From: Alphaproteobacteria bacterium
Lineage (GTDB): Bacteria; Pseudomonadota; Alphaproteobacteria; Caulobacterales; Maricaulaceae
Direction: 5' to 3'
Assembly: GCA_016124665.1 (NCBI GenBank)
Contig: WGNH01000027.1
Coordinates: 1-64,000 of the forward strand
DNA length: 64,000 bases
This document shows positions 8,852 to 17,756 of the stretch, piece by piece; position 1 is the first letter of the stretch; the number at the start of each line of letters is the position of its first letter. The notes under the pieces were generated by a model. It had not been told where the DNA came from, did no database searches, and saw nothing but the letters and a program-made list of their open reading frames with translations. Both the position numbers and the translations under genes were made by a program.

Positions 8852-9691
8852 CTATATCCAGTAGGGAAGCCGGCGCCGCATATGCGCGCCCGCCACGCCG
8901 GCGATCACCCACACAAGCATCGTAATGGCCAGGACGATGATCCAGCTCGACAGGCGTGGAAGTTCACCCAGAAGGGGAGCGCGTATGATTTCGATATAAT
9001 GGGTCAGGGGATTTAAATCAGCGACTATGGCCCGTGCGCCGGTCATTTCTTCACGGACCCAAAGAACAGGGGTCATGAAGATCATGATCCGTGTAATGGA
9101 ATTCATAAGATGCGCGACATCGCGATAACGCGCGGCGATCAGCCCGAAAGTATATTGAACCGCGACAGCATTGATCAGGTAGATCACAAATCCGGGCAGG
9201 CAAAGCAGTGCCACCAGCTCTGGCCGCCAGCCCATGATGAGCATGGCGCTGAACGCGACGATGAGATTGAGCGCAAGAGTGAATATCGCTCTGAAAATAC
9301 TCCGCAGAACATGGATCGAAAACGGCATAGAGACGCTTTTGATCCAGGTCGTGGCATTCACAAAGACCTGGCAGCCATCCTGTATCTGGGCCATGAGAAA
9401 GGCGAACATGGCATAACCGATCGCGACATAGGCAATAAATCGCTCCGGACTGACCTCGCTGAAAGCCCCGAAGAAGAAGGATATACCGCCGACAAAAACC
9501 GCGTAGGACAGCATGATCCAGAGCAGGCCGAGCGCGCTTCGCCGGTACCGTTGCTGCATATCATCCATGGCGAAGGTGAACCAGACATCCACCTTGCCGA
9601 TTCCTTGCACAATATCTGCAAAGAAGGCGGTCATTCCATTGTGTCTGTTTGCGGGGGTAACTGGCTTTGGAGGGAATTCGGATTCGAGCAT
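8852..9691 (-). CDS. ABC-2 type polysaccharide export permease (Wzm/KpsM type)
   Basis: The 279-residue inner-membrane protein has about six hydrophobic segments, the amphipathic N-terminal DVWFTFAMDDMQQRYRRSA stretch and LGLLWIMLSYAVFVGG opening the first membrane span. The C-terminal LNPLTHYIEIIRAPLLGE region is the conserved ABC-2 permease signature. It pairs with the ATPase 7 bp downstream to move a lipid-linked glycan across the inner membrane. No good ribosome site precedes the ATG at 9691; a later ATG at 9634 (MTAFF) is possible. Confidence 0.88.
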   Translation of the reverse strand: MLESEFPPKPVTPANRHNGMTAFFADIVQGIGKVDVWFTFAMDDMQQRYRRSALGLLWIMLSYAVFVGGISFFFGAFSEVSPERFIAYVAIGYAMFAFLMAQIQDGCQVFVNATTWIKSVSMPFSIHVLRSIFRAIFTLALNLIVAFSAMLIMGWRPELVALLCLPGFVIYLINAVAVQYTFGLIAARYRDVAHLMNSITRIMIFMTPVLWVREEMTGARAIVADLNPLTHYIEIIRAPLLGELPRLSSWIIVLAITMLVWVIAGVAGAHMRRRLPYWI

Positions 9692-9883
9692 GGTGATGAG
9701 TATGAGCTCTCTGGCAGCGCGTGTTTCTTGAATGCCGGCTCAAGCTCGAGGGGCTCAGTCTGACCGCATTCAACTAATCACCATAACGGCCCTTGCGCGT
9801 CAAGCTGTTCGCATACCTGCATCCTGTGAACATTTATTCTTCGATTTATCGCTGAGCCAACAATCTAATACGCAAGCCTTTCC

Positions 9884-10768
9884 CTATAAAAACTTGGGAT
9901 TTCTTGCCACCACGACACCATCACCGATCTGTATCGGACCATAGGGTGTTTGGCTGAATCTTCCTCGTTCGTAATTCATCCGGATTTGCCATCCGGCATC
10001 CTCGAACAGATTGACCATAGATCGATGATGATCCGAGGAAATGTGGGTGCCGACAAGAACCGATTTGACTTTCTCGGTGAGAGCATTCAACGAATTGGGT
10101 ACAGTATCGTATTCTGCTCCCTGAATATCTATATGCATGAAATCGGCCGGACCTGACAGATAATCGAGTGTGTCCTCTATTGTGTACGCCGTTACCGTCA
10201 CATTTTTGGAGGAAGCAACAACATTTCGGGTGGAAGCCCCATAATCCTCATCGGGATTTTCAATCACAGGAAAAGTGATTTCTCCAGATTCCGCCGCTAT
10301 CGCTCCATGGAGAAGTTCTATTCCATGATTCAACAGCCGGTTGGCCCGGAAATGCTCTTCCATCCATTGCCAGTGCGTGTAATCAGCCTCAATAGCCACA
10401 GCTTCGACAGCTCGAATGGCATCTTTCTGGCGGCAGGCGGCGAGCGCTACGGAAGACCAACTTCCCCATCCGGCGCCGAGCTCGACGACCCTGTAGGTGC
10501 CCTTTGCACGAGCAACACTTTCCAGAACAACCACCCAATCAAGGTAGTGTTCATTCAAAACGGGCAACTTTGCTGAAAATTTCTTCCCCGCAGGCGGAAC
10601 AAACTTCGACCAGCCTTTTTTGAATCGGGCGTGTGTTGAAACTCCAAGGAAGTCGTAAACAGAAGCGCCGTCTGCTTCAACTTCGACGGACTCAAATTCG
10701 GCGAATATCGGATCGTGATGCACCATAAGAATATGCTTTCTCCTTAAGAATGAAGGGCCGTCATTCAA
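9884..10768 (-). CDS. FkbM-family methyltransferase
   Basis: The 294-residue SAM-dependent methyltransferase has motif I VVELGAGWGSWSSVAL in the first half and the FkbM signature FMHIDIQGAEYDTVP about 100 residues later. In polysaccharide loci these enzymes usually O-methylate sugars. GAGGA sits just upstream of the ATG. It lies 22 bp after the exostosin-like gene and likely shares its transcript. GC content is noticeably lower than in the flanking core genes, consistent with a transferred glycan locus. Confidence 0.82.
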   Translation of the reverse strand: MNDGPSFLRRKHILMVHHDPIFAEFESVEVEADGASVYDFLGVSTHARFKKGWSKFVPPAGKKFSAKLPVLNEHYLDWVVVLESVARAKGTYRVVELGAGWGSWSSVALAACRQKDAIRAVEAVAIEADYTHWQWMEEHFRANRLLNHGIELLHGAIAAESGEITFPVIENPDEDYGASTRNVVASSKNVTVTAYTIEDTLDYLSGPADFMHIDIQGAEYDTVPNSLNALTEKVKSVLVGTHISSDHHRSMVNLFEDAGWQIRMNYERGRFSQTPYGPIQIGDGVVVARNPKFL

Positions 10769-10790
10769 TCCTCGGCAAGTGGATAATGTC

Positions 10791-12647
10791 TCATTTCATC
10801 TTGAGGGCATTTAACACATCAGGCACAAAGTTCGCACGGCCATATCGTGCAGCCAGAATTTTCAATGCGGCGCGGCGACGATGCAGAGCCTCTTTATCGG
10901 CTGCAGTGGCTTCAAGACGCTCCGGTAGCGCGCGGATACTGTGACTATCCTCACTGCATTGGATAACGGCTTGTTCCCAAATGGTGGGCGAACCGGGTTG
11001 CTTGTAAGTTTCGGCCAGAACGACCGGTATCGCGCCACTGGATATTGCCTCCCACAACCGGATAGAATTGGGCCCGGTTCCGGAAGGGCACAATGCGAAT
11101 TGTGTTTTCCCCATCACCTGCTTGAACTCTTCAGAGGCCGTAGTGTCGACCAAGCCGGAATGATTCTGTGCACGGGACAGGATCTGATGGTCGTAAACAA
11201 CTTTATTATAATGCCAGGTATCACGATCCCGCACAAAGCCGCGCGGATGACCCGCTAGTTCCTCAATAAGGAAAGTCCTGGATTGTGTGAGGTATATCGG
11301 GGTTGCCTTGGCACCGACGAAAGAAAACAGATAAGGCCTTTCCTCAATAGGTATCTCGGGGCCCTCTGGTATCTGAACCGGGAAAAGCGGAAAGGGATGG
11401 ATATTTATATTCCGGTTCTTTCCAAAACGGATTTGTCCATGCGTCGCGTGGGACCAGAAGACATCGGTAACACCGGCCGCCTCAAACAAATCAGCGAAAT
11501 TCAGCATATGGATATGCTGGCACACCGTGATGACGCGCTCGTATCCCGTAACCGCCTCAGCAGCGCGGTCCAGCCCCTCGCGGAGAGTTGACAGGCGATC
11601 ACTATCGGCTTTGTTGTGATTACTGACGTCAATCAGGGTTGCCCAGGGAAAGCCCAGATAGGCAGCGGCTCCACCGCGCATGGCCAGCAGACGCACCTGA
11701 TTGAAAGCATGTTGTTCGGTGATGGCAGGATGCTGCCAATGCGCATCATAAGCGACGATGTTTCGGTCAATATAGATGTCGCCATTCCTCAATGGTGTGG
11801 CCGCAACTTTACCATCTGCGTTTGAGAATGTTCCCGATGATGCGCCGGGCGGGCTATCGTTAGCCTGCTTTATCGGCCGGACAGGCGGCAGGGACGTGCC
11901 TCGTTCCTCCGCCCACCTTTCCAGAGACTTGTTGATCTTGACGGCAGGCATTTGAGCCGAGCGTATCGGCCAGATTTCGATGTCCAGCTTGGCAGGGTCC
12001 GTCAAATTGTCGCTTGCATGAACCATGGCCGCGCCACCAACAATTCGCATGTCCCCCTTTTTGTCATAGGTGCGCAACCCGCTCTGATGCACATGAATGC
12101 TGCGGACCTGATGACACGGATTGTAAACAGTGTGACCATAGACAGCAAAGTTATATGCGACCTTATTGTCACATCTCGGAACACCGAGGGGAAAATTAAG
12201 GCAGCGGTCACGATCCGGATTGGAAGCATGTGCAGGAAAATAGGCCCATGTGTCTTGCGACCAATGCGGATTAGGATGCAGGCTGACATCATTGTCGAGG
12301 AGTTCGTAGCGGCTTAATGCCACAAAAGCTGTTGGGTCCTGAGCAAACAACTCTTCAAGCTGATTGATGGTTTCATCAAAATAGATGTCTGCGTTAGCTA
12401 GCACAGATATATGATTGGGAGAGTGCGCTTCTGCCAGGCGGGTCCAGTCCTGATAGGTTGGGCGCTGGTCCATTCTGATAACCGTAACCCGACCGTCCGA
12501 TTGATCGACATCAGCATCGTCATCTATCATGAGATAAATATGAGAAATCCGGTCGTTTTCCCGGTTCTTTGCAAGGCAGAGTTCGAGCTCTCGCCGACGA
12601 TTTTGCTCGGCGGGATTGAAATAGGGCATGAACAGGGAAATGGACAT
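10791..12647 (-). CDS. Exostosin-family glycosyltransferase with extra N-terminal domain
   Basis: The start at ATG 12647 (MSISLF; GGAGAGG 8 nt upstream) is preferred over an in-frame codon at 12686, giving 618 residues. The N-terminal 240 residues read like a glycosyltransferase-A-type fold: FMPYFNP, then IYLMIDDDADVD and VLANADIYFDE, a possible DxD motif. The C-terminal 330 residues are exostosin-like, with HPFPLFPVQIP, then FALCPSGTGPNSIRLWEAIS and GAIPVVLAE. Two catalytic modules in one chain suggest a bifunctional polymerising or chain-extending enzyme; this is inference. It lies in the minus-strand glycan operon between a sulfotransferase and an FkbM methyltransferase. Confidence 0.72.
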   Translation of the reverse strand: MSISLFMPYFNPAEQNRRRELELCLAKNRENDRISHIYLMIDDDADVDQSDGRVTVIRMDQRPTYQDWTRLAEAHSPNHISVLANADIYFDETINQLEELFAQDPTAFVALSRYELLDNDVSLHPNPHWSQDTWAYFPAHASNPDRDRCLNFPLGVPRCDNKVAYNFAVYGHTVYNPCHQVRSIHVHQSGLRTYDKKGDMRIVGGAAMVHASDNLTDPAKLDIEIWPIRSAQMPAVKINKSLERWAEERGTSLPPVRPIKQANDSPPGASSGTFSNADGKVAATPLRNGDIYIDRNIVAYDAHWQHPAITEQHAFNQVRLLAMRGGAAAYLGFPWATLIDVSNHNKADSDRLSTLREGLDRAAEAVTGYERVITVCQHIHMLNFADLFEAAGVTDVFWSHATHGQIRFGKNRNINIHPFPLFPVQIPEGPEIPIEERPYLFSFVGAKATPIYLTQSRTFLIEELAGHPRGFVRDRDTWHYNKVVYDHQILSRAQNHSGLVDTTASEEFKQVMGKTQFALCPSGTGPNSIRLWEAISSGAIPVVLAETYKQPGSPTIWEQAVIQCSEDSHSIRALPERLEATAADKEALHRRRAALKILAARYGRANFVPDVLNALKMK

Positions 12648-12711
12648 CTCTATCACCTCTCCGGCAAGAAAATTGGCCGAAGCCATGACACAAATAGCAG
12701 CTGTTTGATCA

Positions 12712-13692
12712 TCAGACCGAGTTCCCTGGCCCGCTTATTTCGCCGTCATAACCCAGTCTCTGACACAGATCCAAGTAAGAAACGCTCGCCTGAGCTTCCT
12801 GAACCAGATCTTCCGTGTAATCGCGCCGCGAGCGCGGCGCGATCTTGTCACCGCGGCGCCCGCTGTCTCCGGACATTTTCATTATTGAAATCAAAGCCTT
12901 CCAGTCGGGATTGTAACTCAGCTCTAGATGCGTGCAAATCTCGCGCATGGTTTCGTCCGGATCGGATACGAAGCGCTCATATCTGATAATCGGGACATGT
13001 TCATACGCTGACAGGAACGCCAAATAGCGCCTTGAATATTCTTCCAGCGTGAATGGTGAAAAATGGCACCAGTTGTTCCGCTCAAGTGCAATAAAGGAGT
13101 CGATGGGGTGACGGACACTCACAATCGAACGCAGAGGCACCACATCAACCAGCATGCCGGACATGCTCAGCCGGGCTGACCAATCAACCTCGGTGCAAAA
13201 GTGTGAATGCGCATGATCACGCAGGATCAAATGCCGCCCGATCAGGTCCAAGCGGCCATGAAGGGCTTTCACGGATGCGACAAACATCTCGACGGCTGTG
13301 GTTTCATCTATTGGGTTGAGAGCGCCACGGGCCAGCAGGATCGGATCGGTCGGAGCAAACCGTGAACGCTGGGTTCTGAATTGAAGGGTACTGAGCGGGT
13401 CCACTTCACTGAGGAGCAGCGTATTGGGCTGGGACTGCAAGCCCCGGGAAATCAGAGTGCCGCCTGTGCAGGCAAAATGATGTATTGTACGAACCGGTGT
13501 CGGTTCGCGCGATGGCCTTTGTTTCAGAAATTTCGCCAACCGGCCCAGATCTACCTGGCTAAGAAGGCCGGTCCCCTCTTTCTGTAACCAACCGAGACTG
13601 ACCGGATTGGACTGTTCAACGCCCGCTTGTGATGACGCAGGGCCATCGGCACTCCGGGTCAGGGCGACAGATTTCGGCAGATTGGAATTCAT
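12712..13692 (-). CDS. Sulfotransferase-family protein
   Basis: The 326-residue protein has a 5'-PSB-like segment HHFACTGGTLISRGLQ near residues 66-81. A 3'-PB-like SIVSVRHPIDSFIALERN segment lies near 185-202, and VPIIRYERFVSDPDETM further on. This order matches PAPS sulfotransferases, though the P-loop is atypical. Its ATG overlaps the TGA of the upstream coiled-coil gene (ATGA), so the two are translationally coupled. It is the third sulfotransferase-like domain in 8 kb, arguing for a sulfated surface glycan. Confidence 0.72.
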   Translation of the reverse strand: MNSNLPKSVALTRSADGPASSQAGVEQSNPVSLGWLQKEGTGLLSQVDLGRLAKFLKQRPSREPTPVRTIHHFACTGGTLISRGLQSQPNTLLLSEVDPLSTLQFRTQRSRFAPTDPILLARGALNPIDETTAVEMFVASVKALHGRLDLIGRHLILRDHAHSHFCTEVDWSARLSMSGMLVDVVPLRSIVSVRHPIDSFIALERNNWCHFSPFTLEEYSRRYLAFLSAYEHVPIIRYERFVSDPDETMREICTHLELSYNPDWKALISIMKMSGDSGRRGDKIAPRSRRDYTEDLVQEAQASVSYLDLCQRLGYDGEISGPGNSV

Positions 13693-15143
13693 TTAGACTG
13701 CGCCCGGCTTCGTTTCCTGGCAGGCTTGCTCGAAGTTTTGTTTCTGGAGCGAGCTTCCTTTGTATTTTTCTCGGAAGACAAGGATTCCCTTGAATTCATC
13801 GATTGCCTTACCTTTTCCGCAAGCTCATCAAGAAAATTCTCGAGTTCAAGTTTTTCATGTGCAAGTGAAGCATATCGGTCCTGCAAATCCGCCAGATCTG
13901 CTTGAGCAACGCGCTGAATTCTCAATGACAGACGATTGTCATCGCGCAACGCCTCCAATTCGGCGTGAAGCTTGTGCATGCTCTCCACTTCTCTGGAGGC
14001 TTTGCTCAAGGCTGTCTTTAGTTCCTCCACCTCAGCCTTCAAGGTTTCACGGTCCTGCTTGGCCTTGTCGAGCGCGGCGAAATTGGTCTGAGCCTCCTCG
14101 GAGGCTTTGCTCAAGGCTGTCTTCAGCTCCTCCACTTCAGCCTTCAAGGTTTCACGGTCCTGCTTGGCCTTGTCGAGCGCGGCGAAATTGGCCTGGGCCT
14201 CCTCGGAGGCTTTGCTCAAGGCTGTCTTCAATTCCTCCACCTCAGCCTTCAAGGCCTCACGGTCCTGCTGGGCTTCGTCTAGCGCGGCCAGATTCGCCTG
14301 AGCCTCCTCGGCGGCACTGGCATAGGATTGCCGGACGGCTTCGACCTCTTCCTTCAGCGCCGTGACATCTTCTTTCAAGGCCTCGCGGTCCTGTTTGGCC
14401 TTTTCGAAGGCGGCGAAATTGGTCTGAGCGTCCGAAGAAGCTTTGGCATAGGATTGCCGGACGGCATCGACCTCTTCTACCAATTCCAGAACACGTTGTT
14501 CGTTTTGCGAATTGCGGGTCTTCCAGTCGGTTTCGACAAAGGCGTATCGTAAATCCGGATCGTCTGGATCGGGCTCCCAGACAAGGCAGCGCCCGGTGTC
14601 TTTCAACCAGGCCTCCACATCTTTCCGGTCTGCGCCCCCCTCATGCAGCGGCCTTTCGGCAATTCGGATAGCTATATCGTCGAACTGATCAAGGGCACCA
14701 GCATCATCAAGATCGGCTAGAACAAGGAGTGCTTCCGACGGTGCATCGACAACAAGTCCGACCCGGCCCCGTGTGTTTTCAAGGGCGTGGCCGGATAACA
14801 GATCGCGGGGCCGGACCAGATTGACAGGCACTGTCTCCAGAGATTGAAGCCCGGGGAAGAGCTCTTTTGCCCCCGTCGGTGCGCGCAGACTATTCATGGC
14901 ACCAAAGCTGGTCCGCCTGAAAATGCCCTCGCCGCTCCGGTCTGCGACAGCGGCCTCGACAAGAGTGCCTTTGCCGCCTCCTTCAAGCCAGGTCTTCAGG
15001 GCAAGCGCCCGTTCCGGGTCCGGCTCTACCAGAATGAGGGTATCGGCGCGGTCCTGCCACAAGCGCCCGGCTGTATCGCCACAGCCGATATGTATAATCA
15101 GGCCGAACCGGTCATCTGTGCGGCCGAGGAGCATTTCCATCAC
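13689..15143 (-). CDS. FkbM-like domain fused to a long repeat-built coiled coil
   Basis: The 484-residue product begins with a methyltransferase-like fold. IIHIGCGDTAG at 16-26 resembles motif I and ILVEPDPERA follows, but the usual FkbM IDVQGAE segment is replaced by VVDAPSEALL, so catalysis is doubtful. From about 215 to 450 the chain is a heptad-rich coiled coil. It contains three near-identical 35-residue units (279-313, 314-348, 349-383; core DREALKAEVEELKTALSKAS) after a related 42-residue unit. The tail is Lys/Arg/Ser-rich. The start is GTG 15143 or ATG 15140; either overlaps the upstream stop. A scaffold or length-gauge role is possible but not shown. Confidence 0.6.
   Translation of the reverse strand: MMEMLLGRTDDRFGLIIHIGCGDTAGRLWQDRADTLILVEPDPERALALKTWLEGGGKGTLVEAAVADRSGEGIFRRTSFGAMNSLRAPTGAKELFPGLQSLETVPVNLVRPRDLLSGHALENTRGRVGLVVDAPSEALLVLADLDDAGALDQFDDIAIRIAERPLHEGGADRKDVEAWLKDTGRCLVWEPDPDDPDLRYAFVETDWKTRNSQNEQRVLELVEEVDAVRQSYAKASSDAQTNFAAFEKAKQDREALKEDVTALKEEVEAVRQSYASAAEEAQANLAALDEAQQDREALKAEVEELKTALSKASEEAQANFAALDKAKQDRETLKAEVEELKTALSKASEEAQTNFAALDKAKQDRETLKAEVEELKTALSKASREVESMHKLHAELEALRDDNRLSLRIQRVAQADLADLQDRYASLAHEKLELENFLDELAEKVRQSMNSRESLSSEKNTKEARSRNKTSSKPARKRSRAQSK
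13995..14309 (-). repeat. Three tandem 105-bp coding repeats (35 residues, five heptads)
   Basis: Three consecutive 105-bp units encode EEAQANFAALDKAKQDRETL followed by KAEVEELKTALSKAS, with few substitutions. The DNA copies are nearly identical, so the expansion is recent or homogenised. Unit length equals exactly five heptads, so gain or loss of a unit would keep the coiled-coil register. Confidence 0.85.
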
Positions 15144-16138
15144 GCGCTGTCCTTTTCAGCGGCCTGGTCAGAGGCCGGGCCTTCCAGAAGTTTCCTGTCC
15201 TTTTCCGGATCGCCGCCTCCCCGGAGTTTCCGGAAGGGGGCGGTCAGCTTCCAAGAGGTTGAATTGCGGGTCTCTTCCAGCGCATGCCGGACCTGTTCCG
15301 CGTCGCGCTTGGCCCACACCAGCTGGCGCTTGAGGTTTGATACCCGGGTGCGCAATACATCCCGCTCCTCCCGAACGGCCAGCAATTCCCGTTCGATCCG
15401 GCGCTGTTCCAGACCCCCGCCTTTGCGGCTTGCAAGCTTATGGTACCATTCCAGCTCTTCCTGGCAGACCAGCAGCGCCTCCTGGAGTTCCGCCACCAAC
15501 GCGCGTTGGGCATCCAGAGCGGTCTGCGGCCCCTCATCGATTCCTGCAGGCAGAGTGGCCCGCCCGGCCGGGCGGGAAAACTCTGTCAGCCCCTCCAGCG
15601 CTGAATCAACCTGCCGCTGCAGCAGGGCGGGATCTGGCACGGCCTGTCCCATGCTGGCCCGTAACTCCAGATCGAGACGCTTGAGCCCGGGGTTGATTCC
15701 GATGGCTGCATCGCTGACCAGCTGATAGAGCAGGTTGGCCGGACCGGACTCTGGCATTTGGTCGATGCCGATATGGAAGGCCGGGGGCGTTCGTTCACTG
15801 AAATAGGCGCGGATCGACCGCGAAATATCCTCCGGCGGCAACCAGCTGGCATCTGCAGGCAGAATCAGCACCTGGCGGCGCGCCCGGCGGAACAGATCCA
15901 GTATATCGCTTGCGCGTGACTGCACCCATTGCAGCCCGGCTTGCGAATCCATTCCGTCCGACAGGCAGGCAGCCAAAAGCTGCGGGGCAGGCGCAGCCCA
16001 GAGCACGAGCTGCGAGCCCTTGTCGGCGCGAAGGTGCTCGAACAATGCCTCCCGGTCAAAGGGAACAGATTCGCCATCCGGGCCGGGATCAGCACCCGGC
16101 CCGAGATCCAGTCCGGGATGCGCAATCGAATAATACAC
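15140..16138 (-). CDS. Glycan-locus protein of unknown function with C-terminal coiled coil
   Basis: I prefer GTG 16138 as start because GGAGGGG lies 7 nt upstream; a TTG at 16165 is the longer option. The product is about 332 residues. The N-terminal 180 residues contain QLVLWAAPAPQLLAACLSDG and VLILPADASWLPPEDISRS and look globular, but I do not recognise a family. From about 205 to 300 it is a coiled coil, ending in NSTSWKLTAPFRKLRG. A similar S-x-SWR-x-TAPLR motif is common at the ends of coiled coils in multidomain glycosyltransferases, from memory. It overlaps the next gene's start and heads the minus-strand operon running down to 9884. Confidence 0.5.
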   Translation of the reverse strand: MYYSIAHPGLDLGPGADPGPDGESVPFDREALFEHLRADKGSQLVLWAAPAPQLLAACLSDGMDSQAGLQWVQSRASDILDLFRRARRQVLILPADASWLPPEDISRSIRAYFSERTPPAFHIGIDQMPESGPANLLYQLVSDAAIGINPGLKRLDLELRASMGQAVPDPALLQRQVDSALEGLTEFSRPAGRATLPAGIDEGPQTALDAQRALVAELQEALLVCQEELEWYHKLASRKGGGLEQRRIERELLAVREERDVLRTRVSNLKRQLVWAKRDAEQVRHALEETRNSTSWKLTAPFRKLRGGGDPEKDRKLLEGPASDQAAEKDSA

Positions 16139-16410
16139 CTTATCGCCCCTCCACGTCTTGGCCAAGTCATGCGATACCGCACCCCGGTTCGGGCAGCAAG
16201 GTCAGCACCCCGCAGGCGTACATGGCAACGTGGTTGGTGAAAGCGTTTGGAACCAGTGTCGACAATACTCTTGGCGCTCACCATATCCGTTATCATGACA
16301 ATGAAAGGATCGGACTCTGGAGATAAAAGAGAGAGCCAACGGGAGCAGGTAAATGGTGATCACAGTTTTCTAGAGACGCAATATTGCCACCAAACTTAGT
16401 GCCGCTGAGA

Positions 16411-16785
16411 TCAGATGCGAAATATCCATAGACGCATTATTTGGTAGTTTACAAGTGGCGTGGTTACGACCACAAATAATATCGCACCATAAGCGTTGAC
16501 TCCTAAATTTACCAAGGCGGCAGAAGCAGCGCTATTATAAATTACTCCGAAAAATGCTAACAACAACATCCGGGGAGCAATGAAAGAATAGGACTTCCTC
16601 GATTTGAAAGTAATTTCGCGGTGTCCAATTAAGGAGATAAGAAAGCCCACTAGAAATCCTGAAGGCGTCCCGATAATCACTGGCGTGCCAAAGTAGTGTA
16701 GCGTACCTGCTATGACATAATGGCTAGCCGCTGCAAGACTTCCGATCAGCAGATATCTAGCTAATTGTTGGAAATCAACTTTCAT
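16411..16785 (-). CDS. gtrA: GtrA-like flippase
   Basis: The 124-residue membrane protein has four hydrophobic segments, the GtrA-family opening FQQLARYLLIGSLAAASHY and the conserved LISLIGHREITFKS loop between spans 2 and 3. In serotype-converting systems GtrA flips undecaprenyl-phosphate-glucose to the periplasm. Its ATG overlaps the gtrB stop by 4 bp. It is the last gene of the AT-rich gtr cassette. Confidence 0.85.
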   Translation of the reverse strand: MKVDFQQLARYLLIGSLAAASHYVIAGTLHYFGTPVIIGTPSGFLVGFLISLIGHREITFKSRKSYSFIAPRMLLLAFFGVIYNSAASAALVNLGVNAYGAILFVVVTTPLVNYQIMRLWIFRI

Positions 16786-17723
16786 TCATCAAACTCGGAA
16801 GATTTGCGAATAATATAAATAGGACGACCTTTTACTTCAGTATATACTCTTCCTATGTATTCGCCAATTACTCCAAGAAAAATCATTTGGATGCCACCAA
16901 GTAAAGTAACTGCGACAATTATTGTTGTGAAGCCGGGAACCTCAACGCCAAAGATCAGGGTTCGAGCTGCCTCAAATAAACCATAGACGACCGCGAGAAC
17001 GGCAACCAAGGCCCCAGTATACCCCGCGACACGCAAGGGCTTGTTACTGAAGGCTGTCACGCCATCTAAAGCAAAATCAAATAGCTTACGAAAAGAGAAT
17101 GCCGACTCCCCATGAATCCGTTTAGAAATATTAAGGGGAAGGGCTATAGTACGAAATCCAACCCAAGTATAAATGCCCTTCATAAATCGGTTACGCTCAC
17201 GAATTTCTTTAATAGCGTCCACAGCTTTTCTATCAATAAGTCTGTAGTCGCCAGCGTTCTCGGGTATCGGCGTTTCACCGAGATACCGCAACATTTTGTA
17301 GAATGCGTTCGACAGCTGTCGCCGCACGAAGCCGTCGCTACTGCGGTCAGTTCGAACGCCATAGACGATTTCGCCACCGTCGCGCCATGCTTGGTAAAGC
17401 TCCAGAATAAACTTTGGCGGGTGTTGGAGATCGGCATCCATCAGGATCGAGGCCTCGCCGTTTGCAGCGTCAAGCCCAGCCGATAGGGCGGCTTCCTTCC
17501 CAAAATTCCGTGAAAATTCAATGAGTCGTATCCCGGGGTGGGTTCTGGAAAGTCTCTTGACCTCCGAAACCGTACCGTCGGTGCTGCCATCATCGACGAA
17601 TATTACCTCATGTGCGCCTTCAATTTCGGAAAGTACTTCAAAAAGCTGCTTGCAAAGCGTATCTAGAGATCGCTCTTCGTTCATACACGGTACAATAATC
17701 GACAGCACAGTTTCCATGTTCAT
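16782..17723 (-). CDS. gtrB: GtrB-like bactoprenol glucosyltransferase (GT2, DPM1 type)
   Basis: The 313-residue enzyme has a GT2 domain with SIIVPCMNEE, the nucleotide-binding VIFVDDGSTDGT, FSRNFGKEAALSAGLD and the catalytic ILMDADLQHPP. Two C-terminal membrane spans lie near 230-300 (AVLAVVYGLFEAA and IIVAVTLLGGIQMIFLGVIG). It would transfer glucose from UDP-glucose to undecaprenyl phosphate on the cytoplasmic face. It is coupled to gtrA by an ATGA overlap and lies 33 bp after the gtrII-like gene. Low GC sets it apart from the core genes. Confidence 0.88.
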   Translation of the reverse strand: MNMETVLSIIVPCMNEERSLDTLCKQLFEVLSEIEGAHEVIFVDDGSTDGTVSEVKRLSRTHPGIRLIEFSRNFGKEAALSAGLDAANGEASILMDADLQHPPKFILELYQAWRDGGEIVYGVRTDRSSDGFVRRQLSNAFYKMLRYLGETPIPENAGDYRLIDRKAVDAIKEIRERNRFMKGIYTWVGFRTIALPLNISKRIHGESAFSFRKLFDFALDGVTAFSNKPLRVAGYTGALVAVLAVVYGLFEAARTLIFGVEVPGFTTIIVAVTLLGGIQMIFLGVIGEYIGRVYTEVKGRPIYIIRKSSEFDE

Positions 17724-17756
17724 TCTCGCTCATTCAGTTTTGCCTCGTTATTTAAA

